Shown piece after piece: positions 51,396-60,524 of a DNA stretch of 64,000 nt (position 1 is its first letter; each line of letters begins with the position of its first letter). Under the pieces are notes generated by a model. The model worked only from the letters and a program-made list of their open reading frames with translations. It was not told the origin of the DNA and made no database searches. The stretch lies in the NCBI GenBank assembly GCA_045644465.1, contig JAZRGV010000006.1, forward strand, positions 1 through 64,000. The letters are read 5' to 3'. The position numbers and the translations under genes were made by a program. The DNA is from HGM04593 sp045644465 (lineage in GTDB: Bacteria > Bacteroidota > Bacteroidia > Bacteroidales > Bacteroidaceae).

Positions 51396-53108
51396 ATGAA
51401 AAGTATGAATATATATAGAAAAATTGTATTGTTGTCAGTGACAGTTCTTGCCACTCTAATGACTTCGTGTACCGATTTCTTGACAATTATTCCACCCGAC
51501 AGAATTGTGCACGAGCAGTTCTGGCAGACAAAAGATGACGTGAACGGTATGTTGGCAACAAGTTACCTTAAACTTGCTACTACCGATGCTGTCTCTAAGG
51601 CTATCATTTGGGGTGAGCTTCGTGCCGACAATATAACATTCGAGTCGGGTAAGGGAAAGGATGACCCACTCCGATATATCGTTGAAGCTAATATTAATGA
51701 GGAGAATACATATACAAAATGGGGTATTTTCTATGAGGCTATCAACTATGCTAACCTTGTTATTGAATATGCACCACTTGTTGTAGAGCGTGACCCTGAC
51801 TTTGGTGAAGGTGACCTAAGCGTTGTGGTTGGTGAAATGTATGCAATGCGTGCCCTATGCCACTTCTATCTTCTTCGTACATTCCGTGACATACCAATGG
51901 CATTGTCTCCTGCAATCAACGACAGCGAGTTGCCTGCATACGAACAGGTGCATCCTCTTGAGGCACTTGACTTGATTATGCAAGACCTTGACAGAGCCGA
52001 AAATATGGTTATGTTGACATATTCCGATCCTAAGAGCAATTATGGACGAATAACCAAGAATGCAGTGTTGGCAATGAAGGCCGATGTCAATTTGTGGCGT
52101 GCAGCGTTTACTACATACTACAGCAAGAATGGCGATTCGCATGAGTTGGCAAAAGCTAATGTGCAGTCATACTATAGTGCATGTATCGATAACTGCCAGG
52201 CTGTATTGAATAATATCGATAAGATACATGAAAATAAGAATTCATTTGGTAAGAAAGAGGATGAGTTACCTTATCATTTGATTTCTAACCACGATGAAAA
52301 TGCCATAAAGAACGAAACTTTCCAAAGTAAAGTTTATGATGAGATATTTGGCTCAGAGAACTCTGATGAATCAATTTTCGAGCTTCAGATTGACCAAAAA
52401 CTATGTGAGGGCTATTCTCAAGGTTTGACAACAATGTATGGTCACAAGGATGCTATAGGTCATCTTGAGGTTCCAAGATCGTTCATGAATAAATATGAGA
52501 AAGACGATTTGCGTAAGTACTCTTATACAAACTTTCCATATGCGACCGGTGCAGCAGAACCTGAGAAATTGAGAGTGGCTAAGTATATCTCCAATGAGTC
52601 GCCTACATCTGATGTTTGGCGTGCTCAAAAGGATATCGATGCAAACTGGATTGTGTACCGTCAGACTGATGTCATGCTTATGATGGCGGAAGCTTTGGTG
52701 TTGCAGCCATCTGTAAACAATAATGATATCAAAAAGTCCTTTGAACTTGTAAATCTCATAAATACACGTTCAAGGGTTGATACCACAAATGTCAGAAATC
52801 CTTTGAAGATGCCTGCAGATGCTGCAACCGCAGTTGAACTTGTGTTGGATGAGCGTGTACGTGAGTTGGCCTTCGAAGGCAAACGTTGGTACGATCTTGT
52901 TCGTAAGGCGTTGCGTGAGAATACAACCGATAACATTAAGTTCGTAGCCGACAAACTTACAAGCAATGTTACTTCGTTGAAGAACAAAATGCTGAAAATC
53001 GACAACCTGTTCTTACCTATATATATCGACGAGTTGAGATTCAACAAGAATCTTGTGCAGAATCCTGCATATGAATCCAAGGACTCATCAATCGGAATGA
53101 ATAAATAG
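51396..53108 (+). CDS. SusD/RagB-family nutrient-binding lipoprotein (first copy)
   Basis: Outer-membrane lipoprotein lid of the SusC channel, 570 residues. The signal ends VLATLMTSC. The early FLTIIPPDRIVHEQFWQTKDDVNGMLATSY block, WGELRADN, and the helical TPR-like body with YAMRALCHFYLLRTFRDIPM are SusD hallmarks. The C-terminus carries NLINTRSRVDTTN and ERVRELAFEGKRWYDLVR. I prefer the ATG at 51396; a GTG at 51390 and an ATG at 51405 also fit. It follows susC by 12 bases. Confidence 0.94.
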   Translation: MKSMNIYRKIVLLSVTVLATLMTSCTDFLTIIPPDRIVHEQFWQTKDDVNGMLATSYLKLATTDAVSKAIIWGELRADNITFESGKGKDDPLRYIVEANINEENTYTKWGIFYEAINYANLVIEYAPLVVERDPDFGEGDLSVVVGEMYAMRALCHFYLLRTFRDIPMALSPAINDSELPAYEQVHPLEALDLIMQDLDRAENMVMLTYSDPKSNYGRITKNAVLAMKADVNLWRAAFTTYYSKNGDSHELAKANVQSYYSACIDNCQAVLNNIDKIHENKNSFGKKEDELPYHLISNHDENAIKNETFQSKVYDEIFGSENSDESIFELQIDQKLCEGYSQGLTTMYGHKDAIGHLEVPRSFMNKYEKDDLRKYSYTNFPYATGAAEPEKLRVAKYISNESPTSDVWRAQKDIDANWIVYRQTDVMLMMAEALVLQPSVNNNDIKKSFELVNLINTRSRVDTTNVRNPLKMPADAATAVELVLDERVRELAFEGKRWYDLVRKALRENTTDNIKFVADKLTSNVTSLKNKMLKIDNLFLPIYIDELRFNKNLVQNPAYESKDSSIGMNK

Positions 53109-53134
53109 GGTATAAGAAATATTTTGAATGGTAT

Positions 53135-53142
53135 TATATTTG
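53135..53142 (+). promoter_or_regulatory. possible internal -7 element before the second FAS1 gene
   Basis: TATATTTG in the 73-bp gap between the first SusD gene and the second FAS1 gene matches the -7 consensus. A -33 TTG is missing at the right distance (a TTTTG at 53122-53126 is too close), so the box may be chance in AT-rich DNA. Confidence 0.25.
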
Positions 53143-53181
53143 AAGTAAGGGTTCCGGATAAAGAATAAAAGATATTTATAT

Positions 53182-54888
53182 ATGAATACAATATTTAAAA
53201 TAAAGTTTTTTGCAGTAGCTTCTATTGTTGCAATGTGCTTTGTGGCTTCGTCATGTGTTGACAACGATGGCGATCAGATTGCTCCTGTAACCAGCACTTT
53301 GTATGATGAAATTACAAAAGACAAAGAATTGAGCGATTTTGTAGAAGTGTTGAAGGCTTGTAATATACCATCTGCTACAAACAGCAGTGAAAAAATAGAT
53401 GTTGCCGATTCTCTTTTCAATACATCGAGAGTATATACAGTTTGGGCTCCGGTTAACGGCTCTTTCAACAAGGACTCTCTCATTGCACGTGTAAATGCCG
53501 GATATCGTGAAGATGTTATGAAGACATTTGTTGGCTCACACGTTGCCAACTTCTTGAAACCTGCAAAAGGTAATTTTGGCGAGGAGGGTGAACTGATACT
53601 TATGTTGAACGAAAAGAAACTGCTTTTCGCCGGTTCATATAAAGACAACGAAGGTTACACTTTCGATGGACGTAGATTGAAATCTGTGAATAATCGTGTA
53701 ATAAATGGTATCATTCACAAACTTGAGTCTGCATCAGTATATCTCTATAATATATGGGAGTATATTGATATATATTCTAAGGAGTCTCAAGTTTACAAGG
53801 TGGACTCTTTGGTAAACTATCTGTACTCTTTTAATGATACTACATTCTCGGAGTGGATGAGTATTCCTGGTCCTATCGTGAATGGTGAAGAAACATATCT
53901 CGATTCTGTTTTCCTCTTTGAAAACAAATTGTTGAACAAATTCGGTGGTGTAAGTGCTCTTAATAACGAGGACTCTCTATATACATTCTATCTGCCTACA
54001 AACGAGGCGTGGAACAAGATGATTGCACAGGCCGAAAAACATTTCAACTATGTTATCACACCTACAATCACCGACACTGTTCTCGTTGACTCTTTGAGAA
54101 ACTACCATCCACGTTTCAATATTATAAAGTATTTGACTTATAGCGAAAATGAGCAGAAATATGTTCAGGACAAGGACTCTATTATGCCTGCGCAGAATCA
54201 AGGACTTCGTAAACGTTTCGCACGTGCCGATGTTGAGAAGTATGTCGTAGAAACTAAGGAGTTGTCAAATGGTACAATGAAGGTCGTAAACGAGTTCCCA
54301 TATTCGGTATTCGATTTGTGGCACGACACTATCCGCATTGAGGCCGAGGCACTCTCATATTTGGACAAAGACCTTACAGTTGACAGGAACTGGATTACAA
54401 CATATACAGTGTCTGATAAGGATATAAACAAAAAGGCAGGAAACAAACTTTCTGGTTCTCAGTATATTGTATTGGGTGATGAAAATAATAGTTTTACCGA
54501 TTTGTACTACTATATCCCCGGTGTAAAATCTGCTACTTATCAGATTGCTTTGATTACAGTACCAAAGAATATAAAGAGCGACAAGGTTGATCTTTCCGAA
54601 GCACTTCCTCCAATGCTTAAATGCTACGTCTATTCATACGATCCTGTTTCAGCGGAGAACTCTCACGAGTTGCTATATGAAAAGGAACTTATGCCAAAAA
54701 TGGACAAGATAGATACATTGTACTTGCCGAAGTTGGTTACATTCCCGGTATGCGAGTATAATATTGTGAAAGATGTGGATGATTATTCTGCACAAATCAG
54801 AATCAGGTCAAATCACAAGAAATCTGATTATGACAATTCAATTCGTTTGGATGCCATACTGTTGATTCCTGTTGAAGATGCCGAATAA
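53182..54888 (+). CDS. fasciclin (FAS1)-domain lipoprotein, smaller
   Basis: Lipoprotein of 568 residues with signal MNTIFKIKFFAVASIVAMCFVASSC. Two FAS1 modules are visible. The first has VYTVWAPVNGSFNKDSL (about 84), GSHVANFLKPA, and the closing NRVINGIIHKLES; the second has LYTFYLPTNEAWNKMIAQAE (about 266). A beta-rich C-terminal region of about 170 residues follows (SGSQYIVLGDENNSF, RSNHKKSDYDNSIRLDAI). It is about half the length of the first FAS1 protein and not an evident close copy, but holds the same place before a susC/susD pair. The likely role is a surface binding partner of the second transporter. Confidence 0.85.
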   Translation: MNTIFKIKFFAVASIVAMCFVASSCVDNDGDQIAPVTSTLYDEITKDKELSDFVEVLKACNIPSATNSSEKIDVADSLFNTSRVYTVWAPVNGSFNKDSLIARVNAGYREDVMKTFVGSHVANFLKPAKGNFGEEGELILMLNEKKLLFAGSYKDNEGYTFDGRRLKSVNNRVINGIIHKLESASVYLYNIWEYIDIYSKESQVYKVDSLVNYLYSFNDTTFSEWMSIPGPIVNGEETYLDSVFLFENKLLNKFGGVSALNNEDSLYTFYLPTNEAWNKMIAQAEKHFNYVITPTITDTVLVDSLRNYHPRFNIIKYLTYSENEQKYVQDKDSIMPAQNQGLRKRFARADVEKYVVETKELSNGTMKVVNEFPYSVFDLWHDTIRIEAEALSYLDKDLTVDRNWITTYTVSDKDINKKAGNKLSGSQYIVLGDENNSFTDLYYYIPGVKSATYQIALITVPKNIKSDKVDLSEALPPMLKCYVYSYDPVSAENSHELLYEKELMPKMDKIDTLYLPKLVTFPVCEYNIVKDVDDYSAQIRIRSNHKKSDYDNSIRLDAILLIPVEDAE

Positions 54889-54916
54889 TGTTTTTGATGA
54901 AAAAAAGAAATAAACT

Positions 54917-57900
54917 ATGTATATGCGACAATTCATGCAATTATTGATGGCCTTTGTGCTTTTTGTGCCATCGGCTGTTACGGCGTCAAACACGATGTCG
55001 GGCGGTAATGTAACAAGCGACCCTGTAAAGGCAGTAACTGTTGCTGATGAGGTACGTACTGTAATTGGTACCGTATATGACGCTGCAACAAATCTTCCTA
55101 TGCCCGGTGTACGCGTTCAGGCAACAGGACATACCAGAATTACTGCAATGACAAATGCGGAAGGAAAGTATAGTATAAGTGTTCCTGAATATGTTACATT
55201 GTTGACTTTTAACACTCCCGATTATCTGTTGGTACAACGTCCCATTGGTGACAATGAGGTGATAAATGTGCGTCTTTATTCCGACAAGTTCAAAAAAGAT
55301 TATGACGAGAATATTGTGATTACGTCTGAACGTGGTTTCAAGAACGAAACAACAACTGCTTTCACAATCGATTCTGATATCCAGAACAAGCTCGGTGCTG
55401 ATGTGCGTTCTATAACACGTTCCGGAACAGCAGGACTTGGTGTAGCTATGTTCATTAGAGGTCTTAACTCTATAAATGCCAATGCGCAACCTTTGATTGT
55501 TGTTGATGGCGTTATATGGGACTCTCAAGAGGATAACGAGACCATACACATGGGTGCATATAACAATGTGCTCTCATCAATTGATGTCAATGACATACGC
55601 GATGTGAAAATTTTAAAGAACGGTGCTGCAATATATGGCGCAAGAGCAGCTAATGGTGTAATTCTCATTAACACCAAACGTGGTGAGAGCTTGGCTACAA
55701 AGATTACAGCCAATATCTATGCCAATGTGTCGCTACAGCCACAGACATATAAGATGATGGGTGCAGAGGATTATCGTATCTATACCAACGATATGATTTC
55801 TGCAATGGATATTGCTCCCGATAGCAAGGCGTTGCAGTTCTTGCGTTCGGATAGGGACTTCCTATACTATGACAAATATCACAATGATACCGATTGGGCA
55901 AGTCTTGTTTATCGTGAGGCTGTAACCCAGAACTATAAGATAAACGTGGAGGGTGGTGATGAGATTGCCATGTATAACTTCTCATTCGGCTACACCAATG
56001 GTAATACTCCGCTCATGAGCAATTCGTTCAATCGTTTGAATGTTCGCCTTAATTCAGATATTGTTTTGGCAAGATGTCTTAAGACACGTGTAGATATCTC
56101 TTATGCTCGTGTTGCACGCGAACTATTGGATGATGGTCTTCGTGAGAGTAATTCTGACTTCCCTTTGACCTCTATTGGTGCCTTGGCAAATGTGAAATCT
56201 CCATTCTTGAGCCCAAATCGTTATTCCAATACCGGAAAAAAGAGTGAGTATGTTCTTGATATTGCCGATACTTATGCCTACGATGTCGCAGCTGAGGCAG
56301 GTGTGGCCTATCCTAACAACTCGCTTTATAACCCAATGACTATTATTACCAAAGGTGCTGGTTCACAGAAGAACGAGATGGATTATACCAATATGGGTAT
56401 TACTATTGCACCAGAGTTGAAACTTGGTGATTTCACAATAACCGAAACATTCAACTACTCATTGCATCGTGTAAGCGAGAAATACTTCTTGCCTTATTCA
56501 ACCCCAAGTGATCAGTCATATTATCATTACTATTCAAAAACCTTGAAGTCAAGAATAGGTAACTATGTATCTTCTTCATTTGGTAAGGAAACTGCAATTT
56601 CTAGCGATACTCGCGTTGCTTGGAATAAGGTGTTCGGTGCTCATAATGTAAGTGCATTCGGAGGTTTCCGTTATACGAGCTTTAATTTCGATACAAACGT
56701 ATTGAGTGCCCCAAATACCGGCAACGACAATAATTTTAACATTAATGGTATTGAAAATACTGTCAACAGCGGTGATAATAATGTTTGGAAAAACATTGCG
56801 TGGTATTTGTCGGCCGACTATTCATTCAGAACAAAATACTTCTTGCAGGTAGCTGCTTCGTTGGAGTCTTCTTCACGCTTTGGTATCAATGCTAATGGTG
56901 CGTTGAAGATGTGTGGCGTGTCATGGGGCTTCTTCCCATCGGTACAGGCTGGATGGCTCATGTCGTCAGAGTCATGGTTTTATGTAAGACCAATAAACTC
57001 TTTGAAGTTGCGTGCTGGTTATGATATTACAGGTAACGATGCTATCGATTATTTTGCAGCGCGAAGCTTTTTGCAGGCTGTGAAGTATTCCGAGGATTAT
57101 ATGGGATTGCAGTTTGGAAACATGGAGAACGATGGTGTTAAATGGGAAAGCACTTCACGTTTCAATGCCGGCCTTGATGCAATGTTATTCAACAATCGTA
57201 TTGCTCTTACTTTCGATTGGTATTATGCAAAGACAAAGGATTTGCTTGTTATGAAGAAGAATCCATATATCTCGGGTATGGGTACATACTGGGGTAATGG
57301 TGGTGAGTTGAAGAATGTTGGTCTTGAGGCTACTTTGAATGCAAAACTTATCAATGCACGTAACTTCCAATGGGAACTCGGCTTGTCTGTTGGTCATTAC
57401 AAGAACGAGATTGTAGATTTGGATGAAGATTCTTACATAACATCGGTATATGGTGGCGAGGTTGCTACAATGAAGGGTCAGCCTGTAGGTGTTTTCTGGG
57501 GTTATAAGACCGACGGAGTAATCTCGAGCCAAAAGGAAATCGATGCAATGGAGCATCCTCTTTATCAGCTCGATGCTACAAAGACTCCTCAATATTTTGA
57601 GCCTGGTGATGTTAAGTTTGTAAATATCAATGGAAACGATGGTCTTATCGATGAGAACGACAAGACAATCATCGGTAATCCTAACCCCGATATATATGGT
57701 AACATATTTACATCTTTCTCTTACAAGGGTTTGAAACTTGATATAGGCTTCAACTATTCATTGGGTAATGATGTATATAACTACTATCGCCGTCAGCTTG
57801 AGAGTGGTTCAACATTCTACAATCAGACAACAGCGTTGCTCAATCGTTGGAGCTATGACGGTCAGGTAACAGATATTCCGGTTGCTGAGTTCGGTGACCC

Positions 57901-58174
57901 TGCAGGAAACTCACGTTTCTCGGACCGTTGGATCGAGGATGGCTCATATCTGAAACTCAAAACTGTGAAACTATCATACGACATTCCAGTGTCGGCTAGT
58001 TGGTTGCAGGGACTTTCAGTATGGTGTGCTGCCGAGAACCTTTATACTTTGACAAAGTACAAAGGAAACGATCCGGAATTCTCTGTAAACAACAATGTGA
58101 TGTATCAAGGTGTCGATGCCGGTCTATTACCACAGACACGCAGTTTCCATCTTGGTGTTAAGGTTAATCTCTAA
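54917..58174 (+). CDS. SusC/RagA-family TonB-linked outer-membrane protein (second copy)
   Basis: TonB-dependent transporter of 1085 residues. Signal MRQFMQLLMAFVLFVPSAVTA (an ATG at 54923 is an alternative start), then a beta domain VIGTVYDAATNLPMPGVRVQ. The plug has RSITRSGTAGLGVAMFIRGL, PLIVVDGVIWD and DVKILKNGAAIYGARAANGV. The barrel ends RSFHLGVKVNL. Plug and beta-domain sequences differ clearly from the first copy (QIAGLDI-type motif is replaced by TRSGTAGLG), so the two pumps probably have different ligands or are old duplicates. It follows the second FAS1 gene by 28 bases. Confidence 0.94.
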   Translation: MYMRQFMQLLMAFVLFVPSAVTASNTMSGGNVTSDPVKAVTVADEVRTVIGTVYDAATNLPMPGVRVQATGHTRITAMTNAEGKYSISVPEYVTLLTFNTPDYLLVQRPIGDNEVINVRLYSDKFKKDYDENIVITSERGFKNETTTAFTIDSDIQNKLGADVRSITRSGTAGLGVAMFIRGLNSINANAQPLIVVDGVIWDSQEDNETIHMGAYNNVLSSIDVNDIRDVKILKNGAAIYGARAANGVILINTKRGESLATKITANIYANVSLQPQTYKMMGAEDYRIYTNDMISAMDIAPDSKALQFLRSDRDFLYYDKYHNDTDWASLVYREAVTQNYKINVEGGDEIAMYNFSFGYTNGNTPLMSNSFNRLNVRLNSDIVLARCLKTRVDISYARVARELLDDGLRESNSDFPLTSIGALANVKSPFLSPNRYSNTGKKSEYVLDIADTYAYDVAAEAGVAYPNNSLYNPMTIITKGAGSQKNEMDYTNMGITIAPELKLGDFTITETFNYSLHRVSEKYFLPYSTPSDQSYYHYYSKTLKSRIGNYVSSSFGKETAISSDTRVAWNKVFGAHNVSAFGGFRYTSFNFDTNVLSAPNTGNDNNFNINGIENTVNSGDNNVWKNIAWYLSADYSFRTKYFLQVAASLESSSRFGINANGALKMCGVSWGFFPSVQAGWLMSSESWFYVRPINSLKLRAGYDITGNDAIDYFAARSFLQAVKYSEDYMGLQFGNMENDGVKWESTSRFNAGLDAMLFNNRIALTFDWYYAKTKDLLVMKKNPYISGMGTYWGNGGELKNVGLEATLNAKLINARNFQWELGLSVGHYKNEIVDLDEDSYITSVYGGEVATMKGQPVGVFWGYKTDGVISSQKEIDAMEHPLYQLDATKTPQYFEPGDVKFVNINGNDGLIDENDKTIIGNPNPDIYGNIFTSFSYKGLKLDIGFNYSLGNDVYNYYRRQLESGSTFYNQTTALLNRWSYDGQVTDIPVAEFGDPAGNSRFSDRWIEDGSYLKLKTVKLSYDIPVSASWLQGLSVWCAAENLYTLTKYKGNDPEFSVNNNVMYQGVDAGLLPQTRSFHLGVKVNL

Positions 58175-58218
58175 TGAACGATGCTTTTGCTTGGCAAAAG
58201 AGTAAATAGAATAAAACA

Positions 58219-60207
58219 ATGAAAAAGAATCTAATTTATACAGTTGCATTCCTGTTGTGCGGAGCATTTCTTTTCAGCTCATGTCAGGATATGCTGAACA
58301 TTGATTCAGACCGTGTTGAGTATGAATATGAGAACTGGACTCCCAGTGACTCAGTCTATTCGGTATTGGGTATATTGAAGGCTGTTCAGGGAGTTACTGA
58401 CCGTCAAATCCTTTTGAATGAATTGCGTGCCGACCTTACAACAGTTAGTGAGACAAAGGCTATCGCTGAGATTCAAGAGATATACCATTCTGATTTTTCA
58501 AATCTTGAGACAAACAAGTATCTTGATGTCAAAGATTACTACACAATCATAAACAATTGTAATATATTCCTTAACCGCGTAGATACAACTCTCTACAAGA
58601 ACGGTAAGTTCTATATGATGAACGAGTATGTTGCAGTCAAGAGTATCCGTGCATGGACTTATCTGCAGCTTGCAATCAACCATAACGAGATTCCGTTCTT
58701 TACCGAACCTATAACAAAACATAGTGTGGCCGAGGAGATGATGCGTCGTCCCAAATTGTCGCGTTTAGAGGTTATGGATAAATTGATTGCCGACATTCAG
58801 CAATATGAGAACCCATTGGATTATCCTATGCCTACATGGAGTAACAACAATGCTGAGGTTTTAGGTCTTCCCACAGCCAAACTTTTTGTTCCCATACGTA
58901 TGTTGCTTGGTGAGATGTACCTCTGGAAAGGTGATTACAAGAATGCTGCCAAGTATTTCTATGGTCAGATAACAGGTGCTGCTTCTGTTCATAGTTCTAA
59001 TACCGTATATAATGGTGCGCAGTTCTTGGATAATGCAAATGCTGTTACCCGTTCATCAATGAACGATAGAGGACATACGGTTATTAGAGATGGATATTCT
59101 TCTCTTTATGAAAATATGGCGAAAGCAAGATCTTTGATGACACTGGTACCTTTTGCTACAAACGAAAATAATGGAACAGTGTCGGAACTTGCTACAATAT
59201 TTGCTCCACCTACTGAAATCGGTGGCTCTCAGGTATTTGCTTCACCAGGTATTATTTCACTTGCATCTATTCAGAAATATTGTAACTACAAAGAGGGTTC
59301 AGACATAGAATATGGCGATGTATATGAATATCCCGGCGATTTGCGTATAAAGGCAACAACATATTCACAAACAGCTACTGACCATTTGAGAACAAAGTAT
59401 AGCAATATCATTGCTAAGTTCAATATTAATGGCTTTCAATTGCCAGGTGATTTGGCTGCAGAACATTTGGCTGCAACATCTACATCGTCTGTGATGTTGC
59501 AGCGTGCGGAGCTTGCTTATCTTCGTTTTGCCGAAGCTCTTATAGGTTTGGATAATATGGGCTATGAGGGTGCTATGGAAACTGCTATGGCTGTTTTGAA
59601 GGAGGGCGCAAAAGCTAAGTATTCAGTTATCAAGAATCCTATTTATAAAGATTCAGTAAGACTCGATGCAAAAGGCGATACTGTGTTCTATCGCGACGCT
59701 AAAGAGGAGAAGATGAAACCGGTGATTGACACATATCTTGCAAATTATACCGATATGTTGACATTCAACTTCGCTTTGACTGGTTTTGAGGATAACATTG
59801 GTATCCACTCACGTGGAGCAGGTACTTCTGAAAGAAATGAGTATTATGCTCTTGATAGCTTGTGTATTGCGCGTTACTTGGGTTGCGTGGCAAGCAATGA
59901 GGAGGGCCTGGAGGTCCCAACACGTCCAATAGAGTATCAGGACTCTTTGAACTATATGAGAGACCTTGTTCTTGATGAGCTTGCTCTTGAATTCTCATGG
60001 GAAGGTTTCCGCTTTGGTGACCTTGTGAGATTTGCAGAGGCAATGGATGATAACGATGTTCTTGCGAAACGTGTTGCAGGTCGTGAAGAGACAAACTCTG
60101 TTACATACCGAAATAGTGAATACATCTATGATACAGAGTTGTATCAAAAGTTCTCAAGTGACAGAACAAAATGGTATATTCCATTGCCTGACACAGTAGA
60201 TGAATAA
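58219..60207 (+). CDS. SusD/RagB-family nutrient-binding lipoprotein (second copy)
   Basis: Lipoprotein of 662 residues, long for SusD, with signal MKKNLIYTVAFLLCGAFLFSSC. SusD features are ILLNELRADL, NNCNIFLNRVD, YVAVKSIRAWTYLQLAINHNEIPFF, LLGEMYLWKGDYKNAAKYFYG and LVLDELALEFSWEGFRFGDLVRFAEAM near the end. An insertion between about 250 and 400 explains the extra length. It closes the six-gene run; a 34-bp palindromic terminator begins 16 bases after its stop. Confidence 0.93.
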   Translation: MKKNLIYTVAFLLCGAFLFSSCQDMLNIDSDRVEYEYENWTPSDSVYSVLGILKAVQGVTDRQILLNELRADLTTVSETKAIAEIQEIYHSDFSNLETNKYLDVKDYYTIINNCNIFLNRVDTTLYKNGKFYMMNEYVAVKSIRAWTYLQLAINHNEIPFFTEPITKHSVAEEMMRRPKLSRLEVMDKLIADIQQYENPLDYPMPTWSNNNAEVLGLPTAKLFVPIRMLLGEMYLWKGDYKNAAKYFYGQITGAASVHSSNTVYNGAQFLDNANAVTRSSMNDRGHTVIRDGYSSLYENMAKARSLMTLVPFATNENNGTVSELATIFAPPTEIGGSQVFASPGIISLASIQKYCNYKEGSDIEYGDVYEYPGDLRIKATTYSQTATDHLRTKYSNIIAKFNINGFQLPGDLAAEHLAATSTSSVMLQRAELAYLRFAEALIGLDNMGYEGAMETAMAVLKEGAKAKYSVIKNPIYKDSVRLDAKGDTVFYRDAKEEKMKPVIDTYLANYTDMLTFNFALTGFEDNIGIHSRGAGTSERNEYYALDSLCIARYLGCVASNEEGLEVPTRPIEYQDSLNYMRDLVLDELALEFSWEGFRFGDLVRFAEAMDDNDVLAKRVAGREETNSVTYRNSEYIYDTELYQKFSSDRTKWYIPLPDTVDE

Positions 60208-60222
60208 TAGTTAATGAATTAT

Positions 60223-60256
60223 AAAAAGAGGAAAATCATATGATTTTCCTCTTTTT
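60223..60256. terminator. 34-bp perfect palindrome, terminator of the FAS1/SusCD operon
   Basis: AAAAAGAGGAAAATCAT and its exact complement meet without a spacer (60223-60256), followed by TTAT. The A-run before and T-run after make it active in either direction, but only the plus-strand operon ends here. Confidence 0.85.
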
Positions 60257-60265
60257 TTATATAGT

Positions 60266-60296
60266 TTTGTAAACAACCTGATTAAAATTATGTTTA
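60266..60296 (+). promoter_or_regulatory. probable promoter of the rubredoxin gene
   Basis: TTTG at 60266-60269 and TATGTTTA at 60289-60296 (one mismatch from TAnnTTTG) are 19 bases apart. The -7 box ends about 20 bases before the ATG at 60316, which leaves a very short leader. Confidence 0.4.
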
Positions 60297-60315
60297 ACAA
60301 TTAAAAGAAAGAATT

Positions 60316-60477
60316 ATGAAGAAATATATTTGTACTGTATGCGAATGGGTTTACGACCCGGCAATCGGTGATCCTGAACAAGGTGTTGAACCTGGTATTC
60401 CATTTGAAGCGTTGCCCGATGATTGGGTGTGTCCGCTATGTAGTGTGGGAAAAGATGAGTTTGAACCAGTAGAATAA
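60316..60477 (+). CDS. rubredoxin
   Basis: Small Fe(Cys)4 electron carrier of 53 residues (MKKYICTVCEWVYDPAIGDP...). Iron ligands are C6xxC9 and C39xxC42 in WVCPLCSVGKDEFEPV, with the normal aromatic and acidic residues between. It is cytoplasmic and may pass electrons to rubrerythrin-type peroxidases, such as the one at 4544, or to superoxide reductase. It is a single-gene unit with its own promoter-like sequence and a strong terminator. Confidence 0.96.
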   Translation: MKKYICTVCEWVYDPAIGDPEQGVEPGIPFEALPDDWVCPLCSVGKDEFEPVE

Positions 60478-60485
60478 TAATTTAT

Positions 60486-60524
60486 AAAATAAAAGACCAA
60501 GCATAAAGCTTGGTCTTTTATTTT
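60486..60524. terminator. bidirectional terminator between rubredoxin and YgiQ genes
   Basis: AAAATAAAAGACCAAGC (60486-60502), loop ATAAA, and the exact 17-base complement (60508-60524). It starts 9 bases after the rubredoxin stop and includes the first bases of the YgiQ stop codon on the other strand. Confidence 0.9.
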
